NCBI GenBank assembly: GCA_900313015.1
Contig: OMPR01000018.1
Span: 2,238-66,237 of the forward strand
Reading direction: 5' to 3'
DNA length: 64,000 nt
Source: Rhodobacteraceae bacterium EL53
GTDB lineage: Bacteria > Pseudomonadota > Alphaproteobacteria > Rhodobacterales > Rhodobacteraceae
The notes under the pieces were generated by a model. The model searched no databases, was not told where the DNA came from, and saw nothing but the letters and a program-made list of their open reading frames with translations. A program made the position numbers and the translations under genes. Below are positions 27,242-35,012 of the stretch, in pieces; the first letter of the stretch is position 1; each line of letters starts with the position of its first letter.

Positions 27242-28414
27242 GTGCCTGCATCCGATTTTACGCCCCAAGAATACGCCCAGCGCCTGACCAAAACCCGTGC
27301 AGCCATGGCCTCTCAAGGGATCGAAACCCTGATCGTGGCCGACCCTTCCAACATGGCCTGGCTCACCGGCTATGACGGCTGGAGCTTTTATGTCCCCCAA
27401 GTGGTCATCGTCCCGTCTGAGGGCACGCCGCTCTGGTGGGGTCGCACACAGGACAAGGCAGGCGCGGCACAAACCACATGGATCGGCACAGAAAACCTGT
27501 TCGACTGGCCCGAAGAGCACGTCCAACACCCCAATCACCACCCTTATGACGCCCTCGTCACCCTGTTGCAGGACCGCGGCTGGACCGGCGCGCTGGGGGT
27601 TGAGATGGACAACTATTACTACTCTGCCGCCGCCCACCGCATTCTGGAAACCGCCTTTGGACGCACCGCCATTGCCGACGCCACCGGGCTTGTGAACTGG
27701 CAACGCGCCGTCAAAAGCGAGACTGAGCTTGAGATGATGCGCAAAGCCGGACGTCTGACCGCCCATATGCATGCTGTGTTGCACGACGGTTTCCGCGAAG
27801 GCCGCCCCAAAAACGAACTCGTCGCCGAGGTCCAGGCCGCAGGCATTGCCGGTCTGCCCGGACTGGCTGGCGATTACCCCGCTATTGCCCCCATCGCCCC
27901 CTCTGGGCTCGAGGCCTCCGCCTCGCACATCACATGGAACGACCGCCCCCTGACACGGGGCGAGGCAACTTATTTCGAGGTCTCCGGCTGTTTCCACCGC
28001 TACCATTGCCCTGTCAGCCGCACGCTGTTCTTGGGCGAGGTCCCCGCCGACATCCGCCGCGCCGAAGAGGCGGTGCTGACCGCGATCTCCGACACGCTCG
28101 CCGCCGCCCGCCCCGGTGTCACCTGTGAAGAGATCGCAACCTGCGTCTACGACAGCTTTTCCCGCGCGGGTTACGTCAAAGCCAACCGCACCGGCTATCC
28201 CATCGGCCTCAGCTATCCTCCCGATTGGGGCGAACGCACCATGAGCCTGCGCCCCGGCGATACCACCCGCCTGGAAACCGGCATGACCTTTCATTTGATG
28301 CCCGGCCTGTGGACCCCGGATTGGGGCGTCGCCATCACCGAAAGCTTTGTTGTGACCCCAACAGGTGGGCAGGCTTTGGCTGACATCCCGCTCAACATCG
28401 TCGCGGTCCCCTAA
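27242..28414 (+). CDS. M24-family hydrolase/creatinase-like (ectoine hydrolase DoeA-like)
   Basis: The product of about 390 residues has the N-terminal creatinase domain (IETLIVADPSNMAWLTGYDGWS) and a C-terminal pita-bread fold with HRYHCPVSRTLFLG and NRTGYPIGLSYPPDWGERTM, ending in ESFVVTP. The YPPDWGERTMSLRPGD block strongly resembles DoeA/EutD, which opens ectoine, but the rest is not decisive and no doeB-type deacetylase follows. The GTG at 27242 has AGGGGC upstream; the longer TTG start at 27209 has none. Substrate remains uncertain; it may be an M24 peptidase or amidohydrolase. Confidence 0.72.
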   Translation: MPASDFTPQEYAQRLTKTRAAMASQGIETLIVADPSNMAWLTGYDGWSFYVPQVVIVPSEGTPLWWGRTQDKAGAAQTTWIGTENLFDWPEEHVQHPNHHPYDALVTLLQDRGWTGALGVEMDNYYYSAAAHRILETAFGRTAIADATGLVNWQRAVKSETELEMMRKAGRLTAHMHAVLHDGFREGRPKNELVAEVQAAGIAGLPGLAGDYPAIAPIAPSGLEASASHITWNDRPLTRGEATYFEVSGCFHRYHCPVSRTLFLGEVPADIRRAEEAVLTAISDTLAAARPGVTCEEIATCVYDSFSRAGYVKANRTGYPIGLSYPPDWGERTMSLRPGDTTRLETGMTFHLMPGLWTPDWGVAITESFVVTPTGGQALADIPLNIVAVP

Positions 28415-28473
28415 CAAACCAAACCATCAGTCCCGCTCTATCCGGGGCCGATCCCCCAATCAAAGAGGCCCAG

Positions 28474-28890
28474 ATGCAGAAGATCTCAGAAACCGCCCAC
28501 GATATGATTTCCGGCATGACCCCGACCTTGATCGCGGGCGATTTTGTCTTTGCAACCACCCAAGACACAGATCTGGCCGCCGCTCTCATCCCTCAAGCAC
28601 TCGCAACCTTCAAAGAGGCCGAAGGTCTCTCGCTGATCCTGCCCCTCGATGTGGCCCGATCCCACGCCCTGCCCATTGACGCGCCCATGCGCTGCATTAC
28701 CCTGAACGTCTATTCATCTCTCACTGGGGTTGGCCTGACCGCAGCTGTATCAGCCGCACTTGGGGCACAGAACATCCCCTGCAACATGGTCGCGGCCCAC
28801 CACCACGATCATGTCTTTGTTCCCGCAGGCAACAGCACACAGGCGATGTCAATCCTCACCACCCTGCAAGATCAGGCAACCCGCTCGTAA
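28474..28890 (+). CDS. ACT-domain protein
   Basis: The 138-residue product has the ACT-like pattern LNVYSSLTGVGLTAAVSAALGAQNIPCNMVAAHHHDHVFVPAG, with a duplicated beta-alpha-beta fold. This is the DUF2241-type single ACT protein, thought to bind an amino acid. It lies 60 bases after the M24 hydrolase gene and may share a transcript with it. Confidence 0.75.
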   Translation: MQKISETAHDMISGMTPTLIAGDFVFATTQDTDLAAALIPQALATFKEAEGLSLILPLDVARSHALPIDAPMRCITLNVYSSLTGVGLTAAVSAALGAQNIPCNMVAAHHHDHVFVPAGNSTQAMSILTTLQDQATRS

Positions 28891-28916
28891 CGCAACGCTC
28901 AGCAAGGATCCGCCCC

Positions 28917-29057
28917 ATGCCCCGCAAGACTTTCACAGTCCTGTTCATCGGTTTCGGCCTTATGGCCCTCACCGCCTGCGATCCCTCAAACGTCGACCCC
29001 GAGGCGCTGGAATACCACCGCGCCAATCGCGAGGCCTATCTGTACCAAGGTCTCTGA
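28917..29057 (+). CDS. Small lipoprotein (46 aa)
   Basis: An ATG at 28917 opens a 46-residue frame with a short positively charged start (MPRKTFTVLF), a hydrophobic core and lipobox LTAC (Cys 22), then an acidic tail DPSNVDPEALEYHRANREAY. The stop TGA is at 29055-29057, two bases before the opposite-strand Fe-S gene ends. No function known. Confidence 0.65.
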   Translation: MPRKTFTVLFIGFGLMALTACDPSNVDPEALEYHRANREAYLYQGL

Positions 29058-29058
29058 C

Positions 29059-30282
29059 TCAGGCCTCGGGCGAGCCGCCCCACCACTCCTTGGGCTTCAG
29101 CCGATCCGCACGTTTGCTGCGTTTGTCCCACCACAACGCCCACTCGCGCCAGCGGGACAAGGCCACCTTGAGCCACAGCTTGTTCTGCCACGTATCAAAC
29201 TCGCGGTTGAACGGGCACACCCGCATGCAGATCGCACAATCCGACTGCAGCTTGGCCCAATAGCCAAAACACGCCTTCGCGTCCGAGGTCCACTTGCGCA
29301 CCCCCTTGATGGCCGAGGCCGCATCCCCCTCACTCACCGTCTTTTCCCCAAACGGCAGCGCCTTGGCCGGGCAGGCATCCGCGCATTGCGTGCAAATGTT
29401 ACAAAACTCTTCGACACCCATCTTGGCAGGCAGATCATGATCCAGCGGCAGGTTGGTGAAAATCTTGGAAAACCGCAGTCGCGGCCCATACTCCGGCGTA
29501 ATCACCAGCTGGTTGCGAGCATATTCCCCCAACCCCGCCTTGATCGCATAGGGAATGACCAGCCCCGTGTCGTTCATCGACGCCACCGCCTCGTACCCCA
29601 GATTGCGGATGTAGGCCGCCAACTGCATGATGATCGCCGCCTCATGGGAATACTCGCGCCCCGTTGCCGCCCCGGCCAAGGCCGAGGGGTACGTCGCCAC
29701 CAGCTCTTTATCCATCTGATGGCCCAACACGATGACACTGGTCATCCCTTCGGGCAGTTCGTTCTCCGCCTCCGAGAAATCCCGCGTATCCACCCGCGAC
29801 GAATACAGCCACCGCTCATCCATCGCGGTGATCCCCGCCAGATCCGCGCCAAAGAACTTGGCAATGCGCTTCACTTCGGCACTCATCAACGTGGGGTCGT
29901 CAATCTCAACCCGCGCCTCGGCCACCGGCGTGTCATTATCAATCGGAGCCTGAAACCCCTCGCGCTTGCCACTGTCCCCGCCCCGGTTACTGATGATGTC
30001 CGAAATCAACCAGCTCGCATTGCGCAGCGCGAAGTCCTTTTGCCGGAACCCATCGCCTTTGCGATAGCTCGCCTTCATCCGATAGCTGGAGAAAAACGCA
30101 TCCGTCTGCTTGCTGCGCACGCTCTCATCCCAGAACGCCCGCGTGAACATGTCATTGCGCTGCTTGAACGGCTCGAATTCCTCCGTAACCTCAATCCCCG
30201 CCGCCGCATCACTCTCAGAGAAACGCTCTTTCCAGTCCTGTCGCTGTTCGTCGGAAACACCAGAATTGGATGGCCATGACAT
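29059..30282 (-). CDS. Reductive-dehalogenase-like 4Fe-4S protein
   Basis: The 407-residue product begins MSWPSNSGVSDEQRQDWKER. The region FFGADLAGITAMDERWLYSS, VIVLGHQMDKEL, YIRNLGYEAVASMND and LGEYARNQLVITPEYGPRLR is typical of the reductive dehalogenase (RdhA) fold, including the tyrosine-rich catalytic area. Two ferredoxin-type motifs follow: CNICTQCADACP and CAICMRVCP. The last Cys before the second motif may come from KACFGYW. There is no Tat leader and no cobalamin-synthesis or anchor gene beside it, so it would be a cytosolic, non-respiratory form. It may dehalogenate organohalogens or act on another cobalamin-dependent substrate; the QueG-like family is the main alternative. The start at 30282 has GGGGAGAG upstream. 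Confidence 0.75.
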   Translation of the reverse strand: MSWPSNSGVSDEQRQDWKERFSESDAAAGIEVTEEFEPFKQRNDMFTRAFWDESVRSKQTDAFFSSYRMKASYRKGDGFRQKDFALRNASWLISDIISNRGGDSGKREGFQAPIDNDTPVAEARVEIDDPTLMSAEVKRIAKFFGADLAGITAMDERWLYSSRVDTRDFSEAENELPEGMTSVIVLGHQMDKELVATYPSALAGAATGREYSHEAAIIMQLAAYIRNLGYEAVASMNDTGLVIPYAIKAGLGEYARNQLVITPEYGPRLRFSKIFTNLPLDHDLPAKMGVEEFCNICTQCADACPAKALPFGEKTVSEGDAASAIKGVRKWTSDAKACFGYWAKLQSDCAICMRVCPFNREFDTWQNKLWLKVALSRWREWALWWDKRSKRADRLKPKEWWGGSPEA

Positions 30283-30357
30283 GCTTGCTCTCCCCTGCTC
30301 GCACACAGATTACGACTCAAGACATTCTAGAAACCCGACCATCCGTCAAGATGTTTT

Positions 30358-30942
30358 ATGCTTGAAGTATTTGCGGCTCATCTTCCGCGTCCCCAATCCC
30401 ATTCACCTGGTGACATCGCTCGAGGTTAAACCCGTCTCATACGCGACATGTCACCTCTCCTCGCAGCAGCAGAGGTTGTCATTACCGAAAAAATGGACGG
30501 TGAAAACACCACGATTTTTTCTGAGGGCTGCCACCCGCGCAGCCCAGACGCGCGGTATCATCCCTCTCGCGATTGGGTAAAAGCCTTCGCTGCCGGTATA
30601 TCCCCAATGCTCGCCGCCAATGAGCGCATCGTCGGTGAATATCTCTTTGCGCGTCATTCAATCGGCTATGACAACCTGCCCAGCTATTTTTTAGGTTTCG
30701 CTTGGATCGTCGACGACGTGGTTCAATCTTGGGATGATACCTTGGCCAAATTCAGCGAACTTGGAATAGCGAGCGTTCCAGTCCTCTATCGCGGGCCTGC
30801 CTCAGAGGCTAAGAAAGACGCGATCATCGCAAGCCTTGATCTCTCTACACAAGAGGGGTTTGTTGTTCGCACCTCGACAGCCTTCACAGTGACGCAAATG
30901 CCGACCAATCTAGGCAAATATGTCCGCCCCAATCATGTGTAA
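30358..30942 (+). pseudogene. RNA ligase-domain protein interrupted by an in-frame TAA
   Basis: Frame 30448-30942 encodes an RNA ligase domain: VVITEKMDGENTTIF holds the nucleotidyl-accepting Lys motif KxDGE, then RIVGEYLFARHSI, FLGFAWIVDD and EGFVVRTS. The same frame continues upstream to ATG 30358 as MLEVFAAHLPRPQSHSPGD, ending IARG, then TAA at 30427-30429, then TRLIRDMSPLLAA. The residues before the stop resemble the PRTPHLPxSPG start of RNA ligase homologs, so the stop appears to be a nonsense mutation within the gene. Translation from ATG 30448 would yield 164 residues that keep the nucleotidyl motif but lose the first 30. It may work, be inactive, or reflect a base error. Confidence 0.6.
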
Positions 30943-31045
30943 AGTGAAACGCACTGGATGAACGCGGAAATCGTTAAAAACGGACTAGCTTAACCACCAA
31001 CAACATGCTGCGCCGCGGCGGTGCACGGGGGAGGGCGCCCGCATA

Positions 31046-31534
31046 TCACCCCCCGGTGTCAGACTCGCTTTCAGCCTCTTTCTCGCCGCGTCGCAGCGCG
31101 AAAAACTCTCTCAAGATCTGCTCACACTCAGCCCCGGAAATGCCGTCATAGACTTCGGGTTTGTGGTGTGCTTGGGGGTGGGAAAACACCCGCGCGCCAT
31201 GGGCCACGCCGCCCGATTTCGGGTCCGACGCACCATAGTAAATCCGCCCCACCCGCGCCGCCGCCAACGCGGCCGCGCACATCGCGCAAGGCTCTAGCGT
31301 TACGTATAAATCATACCCCACCAACCGCTCGGACCCCGCCGCCGCACAGGCCGCGCGCAGCGCTACGATTTCAGCGTGAGCCGTCGGGTCACACTGCGCG
31401 CGCGTCTGATTGCCCGCAACGGCCACAACCTGCCCGTTTGGGTCGACTAACACCGCGCCAACAGGAACTTCGCCCCGTTCTGCCGCAGCACGTGCTTGGT
31501 CAAGCGCTTGATTCATATAGGATTTGAAGGTCAT
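31046..31534 (-). CDS. tadA: tRNA-specific adenosine-34 deaminase
   Basis: The 162-residue protein has the zinc-dependent deaminase motifs TAHAEIVALR (His53, Glu55) and TLEPCAMCAAAL (Cys83, Cys86). It begins MTFKSYMNQALDQARAAAERGEVPVGAVLVDPNG, as in TadA, which makes inosine at the wobble position of tRNA-Arg(ACG). It runs towards the RNA ligase and is divergent from the pseudouridine synthase gene. Confidence 0.93.
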   Translation of the reverse strand: MTFKSYMNQALDQARAAAERGEVPVGAVLVDPNGQVVAVAGNQTRAQCDPTAHAEIVALRAACAAAGSERLVGYDLYVTLEPCAMCAAALAAARVGRIYYGASDPKSGGVAHGARVFSHPQAHHKPEVYDGISGAECEQILREFFALRRGEKEAESESDTGG

Positions 31535-31596
31535 GCCCTACCCTGCCCCTTGTGCCCCCCTTTCGCAATCCCCCGGAATGGTCTAAAGCCCATTAG

Positions 31597-32700
31597 ATGA
31601 GCAAAACCCCTCCCTCCGCGACGCCTGCGTCGTCCCCCAAAGGCGACCGGATCGCCAAGGTTCTGGCCCGTGCCGGTGTCGCCTCGCGGCGTGACGCCGA
31701 ACGCATGATCGAAGCAGGTCTTGTGACCGTCAACGGCGCAACCATCACCAGCCCCGCGCTCAATGTGACCGACAAAGACAAGATCACCGTAGAGGGCAAA
31801 CCCCTGCGCGATCCTGAACCCGCCCGTCTGTGGCTCTATCACAAGCCCACCGGCCTGGTGACTACGGACCGCGATGAAAAGGGCCGCTCAACCGTCTATG
31901 ACGACCTGCCCGAGGACATGCCCCGCGTGATGAGCGTCGGCCGTTTGGACATCAACTCCGAAGGCCTCTTGCTGCTCACCAACGACGGTGGAATCAAACG
32001 CCAACTCGAGCTGCCCTCGACCGGATGGCTGCGCAAATATCGCGTCCGTATCAATGGCCGCCCGCAAGAGGATGACTTTACCCCGCTACGTCGTGGTCTG
32101 GTGATTGATGGTGAAAAATTCCAGCCCATGACAGTGTCACTGGACCGGCAGCAGGGCGCAAATGCGTGGCTGACCATCTCGATCCGCGAGGGGAAAAACC
32201 GCGAAATTCGGCGCGCTCTGGAAGACGTCGGTTTCTATGTAAACCGTTTGATGCGCGTATCTTACGGGCCGTTTCAACTGGGCGACCTGAAACCCGGCAT
32301 GGTCGAAGAAGTCCGCCGCCGCGTGATGCGAGACCAGTTGGGGCTGGAGGCTGAACCACAACCTGACGGCCCGCCCAAACGCCCGGCCCGACCGCAACGT
32401 AAACGCCCCTCGACCATGGCCGGACGCCCCGGCCCGGCCCAACCCGCTGCCGCCCCCACAGGCCGCGGCAGCGCCAAACCAACAGGCCGTTCAACCGGAA
32501 AACCGGGCGTGAAAACCTTTGATCGGTCAGGCAGTAAGCCTGCGGGAAAATCGTTTGATCGCGCGGGTGCAAAACCAACCGGAAAACCAACGGGCCGGCC
32601 AGGTGGCAAACCGAGCAGTAAACCCGGTCAACGCCCCGACTCCAGTCGCGGTGGTCGCCCCCCTCAAACCCGTGGTGGCCCCAAAAAGCCCCGGTCCTGA
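31597..32700 (+). CDS. rluB: 23S rRNA pseudouridine synthase (RluB-type) with basic tail
   Basis: The 367-residue product has an S4 domain (DRIAKVLARAGVASRRDAERMIEAG), then the pseudouridine synthase core (VGRLDINSEGLLLLTNDG, with the catalytic Asp) and the REGKNREIRRALEDVG motif. These fit RluB/RsuA-family synthases; RluB acts on 23S rRNA position 2605 (E. coli numbering). After residue 250 comes a long Pro/Lys/Arg/Gly tail with repeated GKPTGRPGGKP-like units, probably a disordered RNA-binding extension common in alphaproteobacteria. It is divergent from tadA. Confidence 0.88.
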   Translation: MSKTPPSATPASSPKGDRIAKVLARAGVASRRDAERMIEAGLVTVNGATITSPALNVTDKDKITVEGKPLRDPEPARLWLYHKPTGLVTTDRDEKGRSTVYDDLPEDMPRVMSVGRLDINSEGLLLLTNDGGIKRQLELPSTGWLRKYRVRINGRPQEDDFTPLRRGLVIDGEKFQPMTVSLDRQQGANAWLTISIREGKNREIRRALEDVGFYVNRLMRVSYGPFQLGDLKPGMVEEVRRRVMRDQLGLEAEPQPDGPPKRPARPQRKRPSTMAGRPGPAQPAAAPTGRGSAKPTGRSTGKPGVKTFDRSGSKPAGKSFDRAGAKPTGKPTGRPGGKPSSKPGQRPDSSRGGRPPQTRGGPKKPRS

Positions 32701-32783
32701 GCCAGTTAGTGCAACCTTCCCCCTAGCAAGCCTGCCTCTCATCCCCTAGATTTCTTGCAAAGCAGAACACTAGGGAATTCGGC

Positions 32784-32873
32784 ATGTCGCAAAACGGCGT
32801 ACAAAAGACAGCCTACACCGCTCTGATCATATTGCTGTTTGGTGTCTGCACCGGATGGCTCGGAGGGTTATAG
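32784..32873 (+). CDS. Single-TM small peptide (29 aa)
   Basis: ATG 32784 opens a 29-residue frame (MSQNGVQKTAYTALIILLFG, ending VCTGWLGGL) with one membrane helix, stopping at TAG 32871-32873 just before the xpaC start at 32876. It sits at the head of the XpaC/TelA operon. Its SD is weak. It could be a membrane component or a leader peptide. Confidence 0.5.
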   Translation: MSQNGVQKTAYTALIILLFGVCTGWLGGL

Positions 32874-32875
32874 GA

Positions 32876-33793
32876 ATGGCGCAACGCTATGGCGGTAAAT
32901 TCAGCCCCGATGCTGAACCCAAATCTGATCAGGATGTGCCGCAACGTGGGCAATTTGATGGGGCCCAAATTGACCCTGCAGGTGGCCGCACCAACCTCTT
33001 GTTCATCCCGGCTATTCCGCTTGTCTTTTCCTCGTTGAACGATGGCGCGGTTGGGCTAACCCTTGGACTTGGGGCGGCGGGTCTTTTGACCGGTGCTGCC
33101 TTGCTGCTGCGCGAAGGTCTGCGCGCTGAGGCGGCATATGCTGCACGCCGCGTGGCCAAGCGCCCTGCTTTTCCACGTAAAACAGGCGCGTCCATTCTGA
33201 CTGGGTTTGGTGTGGCACTGGCTGTCTTCAAACATGACTACATGGATGTTGACAGCGTTACAGCTGCAACCGCCCTGGCCCCTTTGCTTTTCGGCGCTGT
33301 CGCGAGCGTACTTCACGTTGTGGCCTTTGGCCTTGATCCGATGAAAGACAAGGGCATGGAAGGCATTGATACCTTTCAGCAAAACCGTGTCGCGCGCGCC
33401 GTGGATGAGGCCGAAGCCTATCTAACAGATATGTCAGATGCTATTCTGCGCGCCAAAGACCGCAAGATCGAGGCCCGCGTCGAACGGTTTCAACACACTG
33501 CGCGCGACTTGTTTCGCACATTAGAAGAAGACCCGCGTGACTTGTCAGGGGCGCGAAAGTACCTGACCGTCTATTTACGAGGTGCCCGTGATGCGACGGT
33601 TAAATTTGCGGATTTCTATGCCCGCAGTCGCGATCCCAAGGCGCTTAGCGATTACACGGATCTACTGGATGATCTGGAACGAAACTTCACCGCGCGTACG
33701 CGCAAGATGCTGCTGGATGATCGCAGCGACCTGACTGTTGAAATTGATGTGCTGCGCGAGCGGCTTCAACGCGAAGGCGTCCGGCTGGATTGA
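32876..33793 (+). CDS. XpaC-like protein (5-bromo-4-chloroindolyl phosphate hydrolysis family)
   Basis: The 305-residue product has N-terminal membrane segments (TNLLFIPAIPLVFSSLND, LGAAGLLTGAALLL) and a further pair around 110-150. A helical C-terminal region follows (AVDEAEAYLTDMSDAILRAKD, RVERFQHTARDLFRTLEEDP, FADFYARSRDPKALSDYTDLLDDLERNF). This organisation is that of XpaC, a family whose members lie beside TelA genes; the enzyme-like name is historical. The start ATG follows CGGAGGGTTATAGGA. It is the first large gene of a seven-gene run. Confidence 0.85.
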   Translation: MAQRYGGKFSPDAEPKSDQDVPQRGQFDGAQIDPAGGRTNLLFIPAIPLVFSSLNDGAVGLTLGLGAAGLLTGAALLLREGLRAEAAYAARRVAKRPAFPRKTGASILTGFGVALAVFKHDYMDVDSVTAATALAPLLFGAVASVLHVVAFGLDPMKDKGMEGIDTFQQNRVARAVDEAEAYLTDMSDAILRAKDRKIEARVERFQHTARDLFRTLEEDPRDLSGARKYLTVYLRGARDATVKFADFYARSRDPKALSDYTDLLDDLERNFTARTRKMLLDDRSDLTVEIDVLRERLQREGVRLD

Positions 33794-33821
33794 CCGGCCC
33801 ATCTGTTACGAGGAACCACTC

Positions 33822-35012
33822 ATGTCTGAAACGATCCGTCAAAAAGCGCAGGAAAACCAAGCCTTGGTCGAAGAAGTGAACGCAATTGTCCTGCCGGAAC
33901 CCACAGCGGATATCGTCCCGTTGGAAGAGGCAGAGGCCCCCATCGGCGCCGAAATCCGCAAACGGATGACCGAAGTCGACATGAGCAATACCAACTCAAT
34001 CGTTTCATTTGGGTCAGGGGCGCAGGCCGAGCTGCAGGAAATCTCTCAAGCGATGTTGGCCGATGTGCGCAACAAGGATGTTGGTCCCGCAGGCGATTCA
34101 TTGCGCAACATCGTCACCACCATTCGCGGGTTCTCCGTCAGCGAGCTGGATGTGCGCCGCAAGCCAAGCTGGTGGGAGCGGTTGTTAGGACGTGCAGCCC
34201 CCTTTGCACAGTTCACTGCGCGCTACGAAGAGGTTCAGGGCCAAATCGACAAGATCACGGATGATCTGTTGGGTCACGAACACACCCTGCTCAAGGACAT
34301 CAAGTCGCTCGACTTACTCTATGAAAAGACACTGAATTTCTATGATGAGCTGGCCCTGTATATTGCGGCTGGCGAAGAAAAACTGACCGAGCTGGACAGC
34401 CAAAACATTCCTGAATTGGAAGCAGCCGTAGACGCTGCTCCAGAAGAGCAGCAAGTCATGCGCGCTCAGGAATTGCGGGACCTGCGCGCCGCGCGCGACG
34501 ATCTTGAGCGCCGTGTGCACGACCTGAAGCTTACCCGTCAGGTCACCATGCAATCGCTGCCATCGATCCGCTTGGTACAGGAAAATGACAAATCCCTTGT
34601 CACCAAGATCAACTCAACACTGGTGAATACGGTTCCCCTTTGGGAAACTCAACTGGCACAAGCCGTCACCATCCAACGCAGCGCCGAAGCTGCGGCAGCA
34701 GTACGAGATGCAAACGACCTAACGAACGAGCTGTTGACCTCGAACGCGGCAAACCTGCGCCAATCCAACAAGATGATCCGCGAAGAAATGGAACGCGGCG
34801 TCTTTGATATCGAAGCCGTTAAGGCGGCCAACGCTGATCTGATTGGCACCATTCAGGAAAGCCTGCAAATCGCTGATCAAGGCAAAGCCAATCGGGCTGC
34901 AGCCGAAGAGGAGCTGAAAAAGATGGAGGGCGAATTGCGCGACACACTAGCCGCGGCAAAGGCCCGCAAAGATGGGGTTGGCGACAACGCCAGCACCGCG
35001 GTTCCAAGTTGA
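33822..35012 (+). CDS. telA: TelA-family toxic anion resistance protein
   Basis: The 396-residue soluble protein is mostly helical, with long coiled-coil stretches (RYEEVQGQIDKITDDLLGHE, DLERRVHDLKLTRQVTMQSL, RLVQENDKSLVTKINSTLVN). SLPSIRLVQENDKSLVTKI, LWETQLAQAVTIQRSAEAA and LTNELLTSNAANLRQSNKMI match the TelA/KlaA family (toxic anion resistance). The family is linked to tellurite and colicin resistance, and to membrane-stress proteins, but its biochemical role is unclear. The start at 33822 has ACGAGGAA. It follows xpaC by 28 bases, its usual partner. Confidence 0.92.
   Translation: MSETIRQKAQENQALVEEVNAIVLPEPTADIVPLEEAEAPIGAEIRKRMTEVDMSNTNSIVSFGSGAQAELQEISQAMLADVRNKDVGPAGDSLRNIVTTIRGFSVSELDVRRKPSWWERLLGRAAPFAQFTARYEEVQGQIDKITDDLLGHEHTLLKDIKSLDLLYEKTLNFYDELALYIAAGEEKLTELDSQNIPELEAAVDAAPEEQQVMRAQELRDLRAARDDLERRVHDLKLTRQVTMQSLPSIRLVQENDKSLVTKINSTLVNTVPLWETQLAQAVTIQRSAEAAAAVRDANDLTNELLTSNAANLRQSNKMIREEMERGVFDIEAVKAANADLIGTIQESLQIADQGKANRAAAEEELKKMEGELRDTLAAAKARKDGVGDNASTAVPS

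Noticed and set aside
27158-28417. 419-residue open frame antisense to the M24 hydrolase gene
   Set aside because: It exactly mirrors the coding gene, is glycine/valine-rich shadow sequence and has no family motif; it is a GC-content artefact.
27242-28890. A complete ectoine degradation operon
   Set aside because: Only a DoeA-like gene is present; none of the other pathway genes lies in the window.
29386-30279. 297-residue open frame antisense to the Fe-S protein gene
   Set aside because: Arg/His-rich low-complexity translation without motifs; the opposite strand holds clear 4Fe-4S motifs.
32340-32700. Repeat-like Lys/Pro/Gly codons at the end of rluB
   Set aside because: This is a disordered basic tail of the pseudouridine synthase and not an independent repeat array or CRISPR.
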